Shown in pieces: positions 25,968 to 37,831 of a stretch of DNA of 64,000 bases. The DNA comes from Streptomyces asoensis (GTDB lineage: Bacteria; Actinomycetota; Actinomycetes; Streptomycetales; Streptomycetaceae). Each line of letters opens with the position of its first letter. The stretch's first letter is position 1. The notes under the pieces were generated by a model that did no database searches, was not told the DNA's origin, and saw only the letters and a program-made list of their open reading frames with translations. Location: assembly GCF_016860545.1 (NCBI RefSeq), contig NZ_BNEB01000005.1, positions 2,666,001-2,730,000 of the forward strand, given 5' to 3'. A program made the translations under genes and the position numbers.

Positions 25968-27155
25968 ATGGCCGTCCCAGTAGCGCTGCGCCCGCGGAGC
26001 CACCCGCACCGCTTCGACGTGTGTCTCGCGGCCGGCGGACTGCTCGGCGGGCTGCTGCTCGCCGCCGTCGGTCTGGCCACCCGCCCGCGACACGATCCGC
26101 TCGTGCTCCTCGACGGCCCCTGGCCGGTCCTGGTGGCGCTCGCGGTGATGGCCGGCTGTGAGGCGGTGCGCAGGACGGCGCCGCGCACGGCGCTGCTCAC
26201 CGGCACGGCCGCGATCGTCCTGGACACCCTGACCCGGGGCAACCTGTGCACGGTCCTGATGTACACCGACCTCGTGTACGCGGCCGTCCTGTACGGCACG
26301 CTCGCCTCGGCCCGCCGCATCCAGTGGATCACCGGGCTGCTGACGGTGGCCGGGGCGCTGGTGCCGTTCGCGGTGTGGCGGGTCCCGCAGGCCCTGCTGA
26401 TCGGTGTGGTGGTCGGCATCGTGGCCTACGCGCCGGCCGCCACCGGCTGGATCGTGCGCGATCACCGCGACGCCGCCGAGGCGGCCCGGCTGCGGGCCGA
26501 GCAGACGGCGCTGCTCGCCGGGATCGACCGCGCCCAGGCCGTGACGTCGGAACGGGCGCGGATGGCGCGCGAGCTGCACGACATGGTCGCCAACCATCTG
26601 TCGGCGATCGCCATCCACTCGACGGCGGCCCTCTCCATCGACGACCCGGACACCTCCCGGCAGGCGCTGTCCGTCATCCGGGAGAACAGCGTCGACGGAC
26701 TGGCGGAGATGCGGCGGCTGATCGGGATCCTGCGCGACGGCAGCGGGGACCGTGAGCCCGCCGCGGCCCCCACCCTGGACGGCGTGGAGGCGCTCGTCGA
26801 GGGCGCCCGCGCCAACGGGCTGGACGTCGCTCTCGTCGCCGAGCACGGTGAGGTGCCCGCCCCCGTCGAGTTCGCCGCCTACCGGATCGTCCAGGAGTCG
26901 CTGACCAACGCGCTCAAGCACGCCTGTCCCGGCCGGGTCACCGTCGCCCTCGTACGGCGCGGGGACGAACTCGATGTGCGGGTGCGCAGTCCCCACGGCC
27001 GCCGGGGCGGGCCGCGCGCGCCCGGTTCCGGCGCCGGGCTCGTCGGGATGCGGGAGCGGGCGGTGCTGCTCGGCGGCACGTTCGGCGCCGGGCCCGAGGA
27101 CTCCTGCTGGACGGTGCGCGCCACGTTCCCCCTCGTGGAAGGAGATCCCGCATGA
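25968..27155 (+). CDS. chiS: Sensor histidine kinase, likely ChiS
   Basis: This is a 395-residue NarL-type kinase. Four to six hydrophobic segments span residues about 17-165. A HisKA_3 dimerisation domain holds the phospho-His204 in MARELHDMVANHLS (199-212), and a C-terminal ATPase domain has NALKHA and GLVGMRERAVLLGG. ATG 25968 or ATG 25959 could be the start; GGAGGG sits between them, so the site is unsettled. It overlaps the response regulator by ATGA. Position directly before a GH18 chitinase matches the ChiS/ChiR/ChiC arrangement known in S. coelicolor, hence the symbol. Confidence 0.85.
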   Translation: MAVPVALRPRSHPHRFDVCLAAGGLLGGLLLAAVGLATRPRHDPLVLLDGPWPVLVALAVMAGCEAVRRTAPRTALLTGTAAIVLDTLTRGNLCTVLMYTDLVYAAVLYGTLASARRIQWITGLLTVAGALVPFAVWRVPQALLIGVVVGIVAYAPAATGWIVRDHRDAAEAARLRAEQTALLAGIDRAQAVTSERARMARELHDMVANHLSAIAIHSTAALSIDDPDTSRQALSVIRENSVDGLAEMRRLIGILRDGSGDREPAAAPTLDGVEALVEGARANGLDVALVAEHGEVPAPVEFAAYRIVQESLTNALKHACPGRVTVALVRRGDELDVRVRSPHGRRGGPRAPGSGAGLVGMRERAVLLGGTFGAGPEDSCWTVRATFPLVEGDPA

Positions 27156-27832
27156 GCGCCGTCGTCCGGGTGCTCGTCGCCGAGGACCAGGCCGCCGTGC
27201 GCGCGGGGCTCGTCCTCATCCTGAACAGCGCCGCCGACGTGGAGGTGGTCGGCGAGGCGGCGGACGGGGAGCAGGCGGTGGCGCTGGCCCGCGCGCTGCG
27301 GCCCGACCTGGTGCTGATGGACGTGCAGATGCCGCGTATGGACGGGGTGTCGGCGACCCGGGAGGTCGTCGGGGAGGGGCTGGCCGACGTCCTGGTGCTG
27401 ACCACCTTCGACCTCGACGCGTATGTGTTCGGGGCGCTGCGGGCCGGCGCGGCGGGATTCCTGCTGAAGAACACGGAGGCGGCGGACCTGCTCGCGGCGG
27501 TGCGGACCGTGGCGGGCGGCGAGGGTCTGATCGCGCCGGCCGTGACCCGGCGGCTGATCGCCGAGTTCGCCGCGGGGCCGGCCCGCGCGCCGAGGGCCGA
27601 CCCGGCCGTCCTCGGCGCCCTGACCCGGCGGGAGCGCGAGGTGCTGGCCTGTCTGGGCGAGGGGATGTCCAACGCGGAGGTCGCCGGGTGCCTCGACATG
27701 GCGGAGGCGACGGTGAAGACGCACGTCAGCCGGCTGCTGGGCAAGCTGGACCTGCGCAGCCGGGTGCAAGCGGCGGTGCTGGCGCAGGAGTTGGGGATCA
27801 GGGCGGGATCCGAGGGGTGTCCGGAGGTTTAA
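27152..27832 (+). CDS. chiR: LuxR/NarL family response regulator, likely ChiR
   Basis: This 226-residue regulator has a receiver domain (about 6-122) with acidic pocket Glu11/Asp12, phospho-acceptor Asp57 (LVLMDVQMP) and Lys106 (FLLKN). A LuxR-type helix-turn-helix follows (about 155-215: LTRREREVLACLGEGMSNAEVA). Translation is coupled to the kinase gene. The gene ends 113 bp before the chitinase start, and the chitinase promoter lies in that gap. By context it activates the chitinase, as described for ChiR in S. coelicolor. Confidence 0.88.
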   Translation: MSAVVRVLVAEDQAAVRAGLVLILNSAADVEVVGEAADGEQAVALARALRPDLVLMDVQMPRMDGVSATREVVGEGLADVLVLTTFDLDAYVFGALRAGAAGFLLKNTEAADLLAAVRTVAGGEGLIAPAVTRRLIAEFAAGPARAPRADPAVLGALTRREREVLACLGEGMSNAEVAGCLDMAEATVKTHVSRLLGKLDLRSRVQAAVLAQELGIRAGSEGCPEV

Positions 27833-27841
27833 CTTCCGCAC

Positions 27842-27883
27842 TGGTCCAGACCTATTGACCTGTGGTCCAGACCTTTCTATTCT
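27842..27883 (+). promoter_or_regulatory. Chitinase promoter with paired 12-bp direct repeats
   Basis: TGGTCCAGACCT occurs twice, at 27842-27853 and 27863-27874. A promoter is embedded in it: -35 TTGACC (27855-27860), 17 bp, -10 TATTCT (27878-27883). The second repeat fills the spacer, so a bound protein would block polymerase. This repeat is the known control element of Streptomyces chitinase genes, giving glucose repression and chitin induction, and it resembles DasR sites. Confidence 0.9.
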
Positions 27884-27944
27884 CGCGGCACCGTGGGTGT
27901 GAAGGCTCAGTCACGCCCCCCGACTCCCCCCGAGGAGGCGCTAG

Positions 27945-29768
<1,824 letters not shown>

Positions 29769-29847
29769 GCGGGTTCACCCGGCCGCACCGCGGGCGCCGG
29801 GACGCGTGACCCGGTACCTGTGACCTGCCGCGCCTGACCGAACGGCC

Positions 29848-29884
29848 TTCACCCTCTCCCGGGCGCCTTCCGGGGGAGGGTGAA
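29848..29884. terminator. Bidirectional terminator after the chitinase gene
   Basis: Arms of 13 bases (from 29848 and ending 29884) pair with one mismatch around an 11-base loop. It lies between the convergent chitinase and DUF2550 genes. Confidence 0.7.
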
Positions 29885-29890
29885 CGCGCT

Positions 29891-30337
29891 TCAGGCCACG
29901 TTCACCCGCTGGCCGGGAGGCGCCGCCTCCAGCCACGCCAGGAAACCGGTCAGCGCGTCCTCGCTCATCGCGAGTTCGAGACGCGTGCCGCGGTGCACAC
30001 AGGTGAGGATCACGGCGTCGGACAGCAGCGCCAGCTCCTCCTCGCCCTCGGGCAGACGACGGCCGGCCACCTCGATCGAACCGCGCTCCAGTACCCGGCG
30101 CGGACGGTAGGCGTAGGAGAAGACCCGGTACCACTCGATGCGGTCGCCGTTGTAGCGGGCGACGCCGTAGCTCCAGCCCTTTCCGCTGGTGTCCGCCTTC
30201 TCGGGGACGTCCCAGCGCAGGGAACAGTCGAAGGTTCCGCCGGACCGCTGGATGAGTCTGCGGCGCAGGCCGAAGACGAACAGCCCCAGCGCCACCAGGG
30301 CCACGACGATTCCGCACACAGTCAGAGCGAGGACCAT
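29891..30337 (-). CDS. DUF2550 family membrane-anchored protein
   Basis: This 148-residue protein has one N-terminal membrane helix (VLALTVCGIVVALVALGLFVFGLRR reading, residues 2-25) and a compact beta-rich domain with GTFDCSLRWDV, WSYGVARYNGD and EWYRVFSYA. DUF2550 proteins are conserved just downstream of the ATP synthase operon in actinobacteria; their role is unknown. ATG 30337 is chosen because AGGAGG lies nine bases upstream; GTG 30343 is the alternative but sits too close. It is transcribed in the same direction as the atp operon but after its terminator. Confidence 0.85.
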   Translation of the reverse strand: MVLALTVCGIVVALVALGLFVFGLRRRLIQRSGGTFDCSLRWDVPEKADTSGKGWSYGVARYNGDRIEWYRVFSYAYRPRRVLERGSIEVAGRRLPEGEEELALLSDAVILTCVHRGTRLELAMSEDALTGFLAWLEAAPPGQRVNVA

Positions 30338-30405
30338 CGACACCGACCTCCTCGTCTCCTAGGTACCGGAATAGGTAACGGAACGGAAAAAACATCCATA
30401 TCTGC

Positions 30406-30453
30406 CTCAGCCGCGGTCGGTGCCGGATTGCTCCGGACCCGACCGCGGCTGAG
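30406..30453 (-). terminator. Terminator of the ATP synthase operon
   Basis: Perfect 15-base arms (30406-30420, 30439-30453) flank an 18-base loop, just downstream of the atpC stop at 30479 in the direction of transcription. Confidence 0.85.
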
Positions 30454-30478
30454 TGACGTCATGCGGTTGTGCCCTGGG

Positions 30479-30853
30479 TCAGCGCGAGGCCGCCGCACGC
30501 AGTCGGACGTCCGCGCGACGCTCGGCGGCGGCGTCGCCCTCCGCCTTCGCGCGCTCGAGTTCCCGCTCCACGCGCTGGACGTCGATCTCGTCCGACAGCT
30601 CGGCGATCTCGGCCAGCAGCGACAGCTTGTTGTCCGCGAACGAGACGAAACCGCCGTGCACCGCGGCGACGACCGTTCCACCATCACTCGTACGGATGGT
30701 CACGGGGCCCGACTCCAGCACACCGAGCAGCGGCTGGTGACCGGGCATGACGCCGATGTCGCCGGACGTGGTGCGCGCGACGACCAGGGTGGCCTCGCCG
30801 GACCAGACCTCTCGGTCGGCCGCGACCAGCGCGACGTGCAGCTCAGCAGCCAA
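30479..30853 (-). CDS. atpC: ATP synthase epsilon subunit
   Basis: This 124-residue F1 epsilon subunit has an N-terminal beta-barrel (LHVALVAADREVWSG, TTSGDIGVMPGHQPLLGVLESG) and a C-terminal pair of helices (VQRVERELERAKAEGD). The start is the rare TTG at 30853, chosen because GAGGAG lies seven bases upstream and the protein then begins AAELHVALV as in other Streptomyces; the longer frame from ATG 30874 has no such site. Epsilon couples rotation and inhibits hydrolysis. It is separated from atpD by 132 bp containing a hairpin. Confidence 0.95.
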   Translation of the reverse strand: MAAELHVALVAADREVWSGEATLVVARTTSGDIGVMPGHQPLLGVLESGPVTIRTSDGGTVVAAVHGGFVSFADNKLSLLAEIAELSDEIDVQRVERELERAKAEGDAAAERRADVRLRAAASR

Positions 30854-30920
30854 GGTGGCTCCTCGGGTCACCACCCGGCGGGTCTGCCGGGTGTTGGTTA
30901 CAAGTCTAATGGGCGTGAGT

Positions 30921-30947
30921 GAGGGGGCGGGACGCGCCCGCCCCCTC
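30921..30947 (-). other. Hairpin between atpD and atpC
   Basis: Perfect 11-base arms (30921-30931 and 30937-30947) surround a 5-base loop within the operon. It could be a partial terminator or processing/stability element that sets epsilon below beta. Confidence 0.6.
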
Positions 30948-30985
30948 AGACGTGAGCCGTAGGACTCACTTCGAACTCAGGGAGT

Positions 30986-32422
30986 TCAGGAGACGCCCAG
31001 CTCCTTGGCGTTGGCCTTCAGGTCCTCGATGCCACCGCACAGGAAGAACGCCTGCTCCGGGAAGTGGTCGTACTCACCGTCGATGATCGCGTTGAACGCG
31101 GTGATCGACTCGTCGAGCGGCACGTCCGACCCGTCGACGCCGGTGAACTGCTTGGCGACGTGGGTGTTCTGGGAGAGGAAGCGCTCCACACGACGGGCGC
31201 GGTGGACGGTGAGCTTGTCCTCCTCGCCGAGCTCGTCGATACCGAGGATCGCGATGATGTCCTGAAGGTCCTTGTACTTCTGGAGGACCGTCTTGACGCG
31301 CATCGCGGTGTTGTAGTGGTCCGCCGCGATGTAGCGGGGGTCCAGGATGCGGGACGTGGAGTCCAGCGGGTCCACGGCCGGGTAGATGCCCTTCTCGGAG
31401 ATCGGACGGGAGAGAACCGTCGTCGCGTCGAGGTGGGCGAACGTGGTGGCCGGGGCCGGGTCGGTCAGGTCGTCCGCGGGGACGTAGATCGCCTGCATCG
31501 AGGTGATCGAGTGACCACGGGTCGAGGTGATGCGCTCCTGGAGGAGACCCATCTCGTCGGCCAGGTTCGGCTGGTAACCCACCGCGGAGGGCATACGGCC
31601 GAGCAGGGTCGAGACCTCGGAACCGGCCTGCGTGAAGCGGAAGATGTTGTCGATGAAGAACAGCACGTCCTGCTTCTGCACATCGCGGAAGTACTCCGCC
31701 ATGGTCAGACCGGCGAGGGCCACGCGCAGACGGGTGCCCGGGGGCTCGTCCATCTGGCCGAAGACCAGCGCAGTCTTGTCGATGACGCCCGAGTCGGCCA
31801 TCTCCTCGATGAGGTCGTTGCCCTCACGGGTGCGCTCACCGACACCGGCGAACACCGAGACACCGTCGTGGTTGTTGGCGACGCGGTAGATCATCTCCTG
31901 GATGAGCACCGTCTTGCCGACGCCGGCACCACCGAACAGACCGATCTTTCCACCCTTGACGTACGGGGTGAGGAGGTCGATGACCTTGACGCCGGTCTCG
32001 AACATCTCGGTCTTCGACTCGAGCTCGTCGAAGTTCGGGGCCTTGCGGTGGATGGACCAGCGCTCGCCCTCGTACTTCTCGTCGACGTTCAGCACCTCAC
32101 CGAGGGTGTTGAACACCTTGCCCTTGGTGAAGTCGCCGACCGGGACGGTGATGCCCGTGCCCGTGTCGGTCACCGGGGCCTGGCGGACCAGACCGTCGGT
32201 GGGCTGCATCGAGATCGTGCGGACCAGGCCGTCACCCAGGTGCTGGGCGACCTCCAGGGTCAGCGTCTTCTTCGCGCCGTCCTGGGCCGGGTCGGCCACC
32301 TCGACGTGAAGGGCGTTGTAGATCTCCGGCATGGCGTCGACGGGGAATTCCACGTCGACGACCGGGCCGATGACCCGGGCGACGCGGCCCGTGGCAACGG
32401 CCGTCTCAACTGTCGTCGTCAT
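30986..32422 (-). CDS. atpD: ATP synthase beta subunit
   Basis: This 478-residue catalytic F1 subunit has Walker A GGAGVGKT at 164-171 and Walker B DVLFFIDNIFR with the catalytic-site glutamate in GERTREGNDL; the beta signature PAVDPLDSTS (reading IYPAVDPLDS) is present. The length is normal. Its ATG at 32422 shares one base with the atpG stop, so the two are coupled. It catalyses ATP formation at three sites of F1 in the cytosol. Confidence 0.98.
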   Translation of the reverse strand: MTTTVETAVATGRVARVIGPVVDVEFPVDAMPEIYNALHVEVADPAQDGAKKTLTLEVAQHLGDGLVRTISMQPTDGLVRQAPVTDTGTGITVPVGDFTKGKVFNTLGEVLNVDEKYEGERWSIHRKAPNFDELESKTEMFETGVKVIDLLTPYVKGGKIGLFGGAGVGKTVLIQEMIYRVANNHDGVSVFAGVGERTREGNDLIEEMADSGVIDKTALVFGQMDEPPGTRLRVALAGLTMAEYFRDVQKQDVLFFIDNIFRFTQAGSEVSTLLGRMPSAVGYQPNLADEMGLLQERITSTRGHSITSMQAIYVPADDLTDPAPATTFAHLDATTVLSRPISEKGIYPAVDPLDSTSRILDPRYIAADHYNTAMRVKTVLQKYKDLQDIIAILGIDELGEEDKLTVHRARRVERFLSQNTHVAKQFTGVDGSDVPLDESITAFNAIIDGEYDHFPEQAFFLCGGIEDLKANAKELGVS

Positions 32423-33339
32423 TACCTGTCACTCCCCGCGGTCGCGTCGGCCAGGGCTGCGGAGCCACCGACGATCTCGCTGATTTCCTGGGTGATTTCG
32501 GCCTGGCGGGCCGCGTTGGCAAGGCGGGAGAGCGTCTCGATGAGCTCGCCCGCGTTGTCGGTCGCCGACTTCATCGCGCGCCGCGTGGCGGCGTGCTTCG
32601 AGGCTGCCGACTGGAGAAGCGCGTTGTAGACGCGGCTCTCCACATAGCGCGGCAGCAGGGCGTCGAGGACGTCCTCCGCCGAGGGCTCGAAGTCGTACAG
32701 CGGAAGGATCTCGCCCTTCGGCGCCGACTCCTTGGCCACCTCGTCGAGGCTGAGCGGCAGCAGGCGGTCGTCGAGCGCCGTCTGCGTCATCATCGAGACG
32801 AACTCGGTGAACACGATGTGGAGTTCGTCCACGCCGCCGTCCGCCGTCTCCTTCTCGATCGCCTCGATCAGCGGACCCGCGACCTTCTTGGCGTCCGCGT
32901 AGGTGGGCTCGTCGGTGAAGCCCGACCACGACTCCGCGACCTTGCGCTCACGGAAGTTGTAGTGGGCCAGACCGCGGCGGCCGACGATGTACGTGTCGAC
33001 CTCCTTGCCCTCCGCCTCGAGGCGCGCCGTCAGCTGCTCGGCGGCCTTGATCGCGTTGGAGTTGAAGGCGCCGGCCAGTCCGCGGTCGCTCGTGAGGAGC
33101 AGCACCGCGGCACGGGTCGCCGTCTCCGCCTCCGTGGTCAGCGGGTGCTTGGTGTTCGAACCGGTGCCGACCGCCGAGACCGCGCGGGTGAGCTCGGTCG
33201 CGTACGGCGCGGAGGCCGCCACCTTGCGCTGCGCCTTGACGACGCGCGAGGCGGCGATCATCTCCATCGCCTTGGTGATCTTCTTGGTCGCGGTGACGGA
33301 TCGGATGCGACGCTTGTAGACCCGGAGCTGGGCTCCCAT
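32422..33339 (-). CDS. atpG: ATP synthase gamma subunit
   Basis: This 305-residue central-stalk subunit has the N-terminal helix MGAQLRVYKRRIRSVTATKKITKAMEMIA and the C-terminal helix ending in RQAEITQEISEIVGGS, the two halves of the rotor coiled coil. It carries the insertions usual for actinobacteria (about 60-75 and 195-215). It lies between atpA and atpD and rotates inside the alpha3-beta3 ring. Start ATG 33339. Confidence 0.97.
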   Translation of the reverse strand: MGAQLRVYKRRIRSVTATKKITKAMEMIAASRVVKAQRKVAASAPYATELTRAVSAVGTGSNTKHPLTTEAETATRAAVLLLTSDRGLAGAFNSNAIKAAEQLTARLEAEGKEVDTYIVGRRGLAHYNFRERKVAESWSGFTDEPTYADAKKVAGPLIEAIEKETADGGVDELHIVFTEFVSMMTQTALDDRLLPLSLDEVAKESAPKGEILPLYDFEPSAEDVLDALLPRYVESRVYNALLQSAASKHAATRRAMKSATDNAGELIETLSRLANAARQAEITQEISEIVGGSAALADATAGSDR

Positions 33340-33360
33340 GAGTCAGGTCCCTTCCTTACG

Positions 33361-34950
<1,590 letters not shown>

Positions 34951-34992
34951 CTGGGTTCCCTGCTCTCCTTGTTGGGCCCGAAGTTTCACTTT

Positions 34993-35013
34993 GGGGGGAT
35001 GGGGACTCCCCCC
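34993..35013 (-). other. Short hairpin in the atpH-atpA spacer
   Basis: GGGGGGA (34993-34999) pairs with TCCCCCC (35007-35013) around seven bases, about 45 bases before the atpA start. It may tune readthrough or mRNA stability inside the operon. Confidence 0.45.
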
Positions 35014-35084
35014 TGAAAGAGGTGAATCCTCTGCACGGCCCAACCAGGGCCGCCATCAGTTCGTACTGCGGTCTTGAGTTGCTG

Positions 35085-35906
35085 TTAGCTCGCCATGCGG
35101 CGGGCGACGTCCTCGATGCGGTCCGCGAGGGAGCCGTTGATCACCTCGTCGCCGACCTGCACCCGGATCCCGCCGAGGACCTCGGGGTCCACGTCGAGGT
35201 TGAGGTGCATCGGACGGCCGTAGAGCTTGGCGAGGGCGGCGCCGAGGCGCTGCTTCTGCGGGTCGCTCAGCGGTACCGCCGAGGTGACGACGGCGACCAT
35301 GCGGTCCCGGCGCTCGGCGGCGAGCTTGGACAGGGCGTCGAGGCCCGCTTCCAGGCTACGTCCACGCGGCGCGGTCACGAGGCGCGTCACCAGTCGCTCG
35401 GTGGCCGCGTCGGCCCGGCTGCCGAGCAGGCTGCTCAGCAGCGCGCTCTTGGCCGAGACGGTGGCCTTCCGGTTGGTCAGTGCGGCGCGCAGCTCGGTGT
35501 TCGAGGAGACGATCCGCCCGAAGCGGAACAGCTCGTCCTCCACGTTGTCGAGCGTGCCGGCCTTCTGCGCGGCGGTGAGGTCGGCGATCGACGCCAGCTC
35601 CTCCAGCACGTCCACCAGGTCGCGGGACTGCGACCAGCGCGAACGCACCAGACCGGACACCAGGTCGGCGGCGGGGCCGCTGATCCGGGAGCCGAGCAGA
35701 CGATGGACCAGCTCGGCCTTCGCCTCGCCGGCCTGCGCCGGGTCGGTGAGGACCCGACGCAGCGAGACCTCGCGGTCGAGCAGCGCGGTGACGGTCGCCA
35801 GCTCGCCGGCGAGCTGTGCGGCGTCCACGGACGTGGAGTCCGTCAGCGCGTCGAGACGCTCACGGGCTGCTGCGAATGCCTCGCGGCTCGCTCCGTGTGC
35901 GGTCAT
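35085..35906 (-). CDS. atpH: ATP synthase delta subunit
   Basis: This 273-residue protein is longer than the roughly 180-residue delta of most bacteria; actinobacterial delta commonly carries this N-terminal extension. The C-terminal motif LDVDPEVLGGIRVQVGDEVINGSLADRI is diagnostic. It links the peripheral b-stalk to the top of F1. Its ATG overlaps the atpF stop by four bases. It is mainly helical with many acidic residues. Confidence 0.96.
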   Translation of the reverse strand: MTAHGASREAFAAARERLDALTDSTSVDAAQLAGELATVTALLDREVSLRRVLTDPAQAGEAKAELVHRLLGSRISGPAADLVSGLVRSRWSQSRDLVDVLEELASIADLTAAQKAGTLDNVEDELFRFGRIVSSNTELRAALTNRKATVSAKSALLSSLLGSRADAATERLVTRLVTAPRGRSLEAGLDALSKLAAERRDRMVAVVTSAVPLSDPQKQRLGAALAKLYGRPMHLNLDVDPEVLGGIRVQVGDEVINGSLADRIEDVARRMAS

Positions 35907-36448
35907 CGAGACGCCTCGGCCTTCTCCTCGAGCTCGTCGAGGAAGCGGTCGATGACGCGGCTCTGGCGGGCGTGGTCCTCGAGGGACTCCCCGACGAGCT
36001 TGCCGGCCAGTTCGGTGGCGAGCTTGCCGACGTCCTGACGCAGCGCGGACGCGGCGGCCTTGCGGTCCGCCTCGATCTGGCTGTGCCCGGCGGCGACGAT
36101 CTCCTCGCGCTGGCGCTGGCCTTCCGCACGCATCTCGGTGATGAGCGCGGCGCCCTGCTCCTGCGCCTCCTGGCGCAGGCGCGCGGCCTCGTGGCGGGCC
36201 TCGGCGAGCTGGGCCTTGTACTGCTCCAGAACGCTCTGGGCCTCGGTCTGTGCGGCCTCGGCCTTCTCGATACCGCCCTCGATGGCCTCACGCCGCTGCT
36301 CCAGAACCTTGTTGATGTTCGGGAGGAGCTTCTTGGCGAGGAAGCCGAAGACGATGACGAAGGCGAGCAGGCCGATGACGAGCTCAGGGATCGGCGGAAC
36401 GAGGGGGTTTTCCATCTCCTCGGCCGCCACGATGAGCAGCTGGCTCAT
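35903..36448 (-). CDS. atpF: ATP synthase subunit b
   Basis: This 181-residue peripheral-stalk subunit has one N-terminal membrane helix (about residues 17-38, ELVIGLLAFVIVFGFLAKKLL reading) followed by a long charged coiled coil to the end (KLVGESLEDHARQSRVIDRFLDELEEKAEA). It anchors F1 to subunit a. It overlaps atpH by ATGA and follows atpE by 37 bp. Confidence 0.96.
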   Translation of the reverse strand: MSQLLIVAAEEMENPLVPPIPELVIGLLAFVIVFGFLAKKLLPNINKVLEQRREAIEGGIEKAEAAQTEAQSVLEQYKAQLAEARHEAARLRQEAQEQGAALITEMRAEGQRQREEIVAAGHSQIEADRKAAASALRQDVGKLATELAGKLVGESLEDHARQSRVIDRFLDELEEKAEASR

Positions 36449-36485
36449 GTGTATGCCTTTCGTCTGGTCGGCTGGTCCGGTGTGA

Positions 36486-36716
36486 TCAGTAGCCGTAGAC
36501 GAACGGCATGACCAGACCGATCAGGGCCAGCGCCTCACAGAACGCGAAGCCGAGGATCTGGTTGGCGCGGATCAGGCCGGCCGCCTCGGGCTGACGGGCG
36601 AGGGCCTGGGTGCCGTTACCGAAGATGATGCCGACGCCGACGCCGGGGCCGATCGCGGCGAGGCCGTAACCGATGGAGCCGAGGGAGCCTTCGACAGCAG
36701 CAAGGGTCTGGGACAT
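36486..36716 (-). CDS. atpE: ATP synthase subunit c
   Basis: This is a 76-residue proteolipid with two membrane helices joined by the polar loop ARQPE (40-44). The ion-carrying carboxylate is Glu61 in FAFCEALALIG; the surrounding residues suggest proton rather than sodium binding. The glycine-rich first helix (GPGVGVGIIFGNG) packs the c-ring. It has the usual length. Confidence 0.97.
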   Translation of the reverse strand: MSQTLAAVEGSLGSIGYGLAAIGPGVGVGIIFGNGTQALARQPEAAGLIRANQILGFAFCEALALIGLVMPFVYGY

Positions 36717-36784
36717 GCCAGTTCTTCCTTTTCTTTACGGACCGGTGGGGGTTGGCCACCGGACGACTCGGGGAGCGGGGGTGC

Positions 36785-37606
36785 TCAGTGGTGCTCGGCG
36801 AGCGCGCCCTGGATGTAGGTGCAGGTCAGCAGGACGAACACGTACGCCTGAAGGGCCTGGATGAACAGCTCGAAGGCGGTCATCACGACGGTCATCACGA
36901 ACGAGACACCCGCGTAGGCGATCCCGATGCCGTTGAGCAGGTACCAGCTGGCGATCGTGAAGAGCAGCAGCAGCGTGTGCCCGGCGAACATGTTCGCGAA
37001 CAGTCGCACGGCGTGGGTGAACGGGCGGATCAGGATGTTCGAGAAGAACTCGATCAGCATGGCCAGCGGAAGCACCGGGCCGAGCGACTTGTCGTAGCCC
37101 GTCACGTTCTTGAAGAAGCCGACGAAGCCGTGCCTCTTGAAGGTCAGCGACACCCAGAGAACGTAGACGATCAGGGCCAGTACCAGGGGGTACGAGATGA
37201 TCGAGGTGACCGGGAACTGGGCGATCGGCACGATCGACCAGAGGTTCATCATCCAGACGAAGAAGAAGAGCGAGACGATGAGCGGTACGTACTTCTCGCC
37301 TTCCTTCTTGCCGATGGTCTCGTAGACGACTCCGCGTCGGATGAAGTCGTAGCCAGCCTCGGCGACCATCTGGAGCTTGCCCGGCACGACCTTCGGCTTG
37401 CGGAAGGCCGCCCAGAAGAACCCGACGATGATGATCGAGCCGAGCAGCGCCAGCAGCATCGTCTTGTTGAAGTACACGTTGCTGTCCCCGTCGCCCCAGA
37501 TGGGCTCGAACAGGAACGAGTGCAGGCCGGGAGAGGGGAAGCCACAGCCGTCGAAGATGTGGCAATCGGTCTCGAAGGCGAGCACCTGCGTCGGGTCAGC
37601 ACTCAC
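36785..37606 (-). CDS. atpB: ATP synthase subunit a
   Basis: This is a 273-residue membrane protein of Fo with five or six helices. The start is GTG 37606 with GGAG six bases upstream; the longer frame from 37666 lacks a ribosome-binding site. The essential arginine lies in HAVRLFANMFAGH, and the proton half-channel helix FELFIQALQAYVFVLLTCTYI near the C-terminus is intact. It is followed by atpE after 68 bp. Confidence 0.96.
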   Translation of the reverse strand: MSADPTQVLAFETDCHIFDGCGFPSPGLHSFLFEPIWGDGDSNVYFNKTMLLALLGSIIIVGFFWAAFRKPKVVPGKLQMVAEAGYDFIRRGVVYETIGKKEGEKYVPLIVSLFFFVWMMNLWSIVPIAQFPVTSIISYPLVLALIVYVLWVSLTFKRHGFVGFFKNVTGYDKSLGPVLPLAMLIEFFSNILIRPFTHAVRLFANMFAGHTLLLLFTIASWYLLNGIGIAYAGVSFVMTVVMTAFELFIQALQAYVFVLLTCTYIQGALAEHH

Positions 37607-37831
37607 CGCGGGCTCCTTCAGCGTGGCGCATAGGTACGGCAACCTCGTTGTGTCGGCGCGGCGCACGGCCGCGGTTCGGCACGGGACTGGTGGTTCGGAT
37701 GTGGAGGCGGCTTGGGGGCATCGTGCCTCGCGATTGAGCAGGCGTCAGCTCAGATGCCCGCGCCCGCGATGCCGCAGTTGGCACCGGACGATAGCAGGAG
37801 ATCTCAGACGTCTTTATCCCGGCCCTACCCC

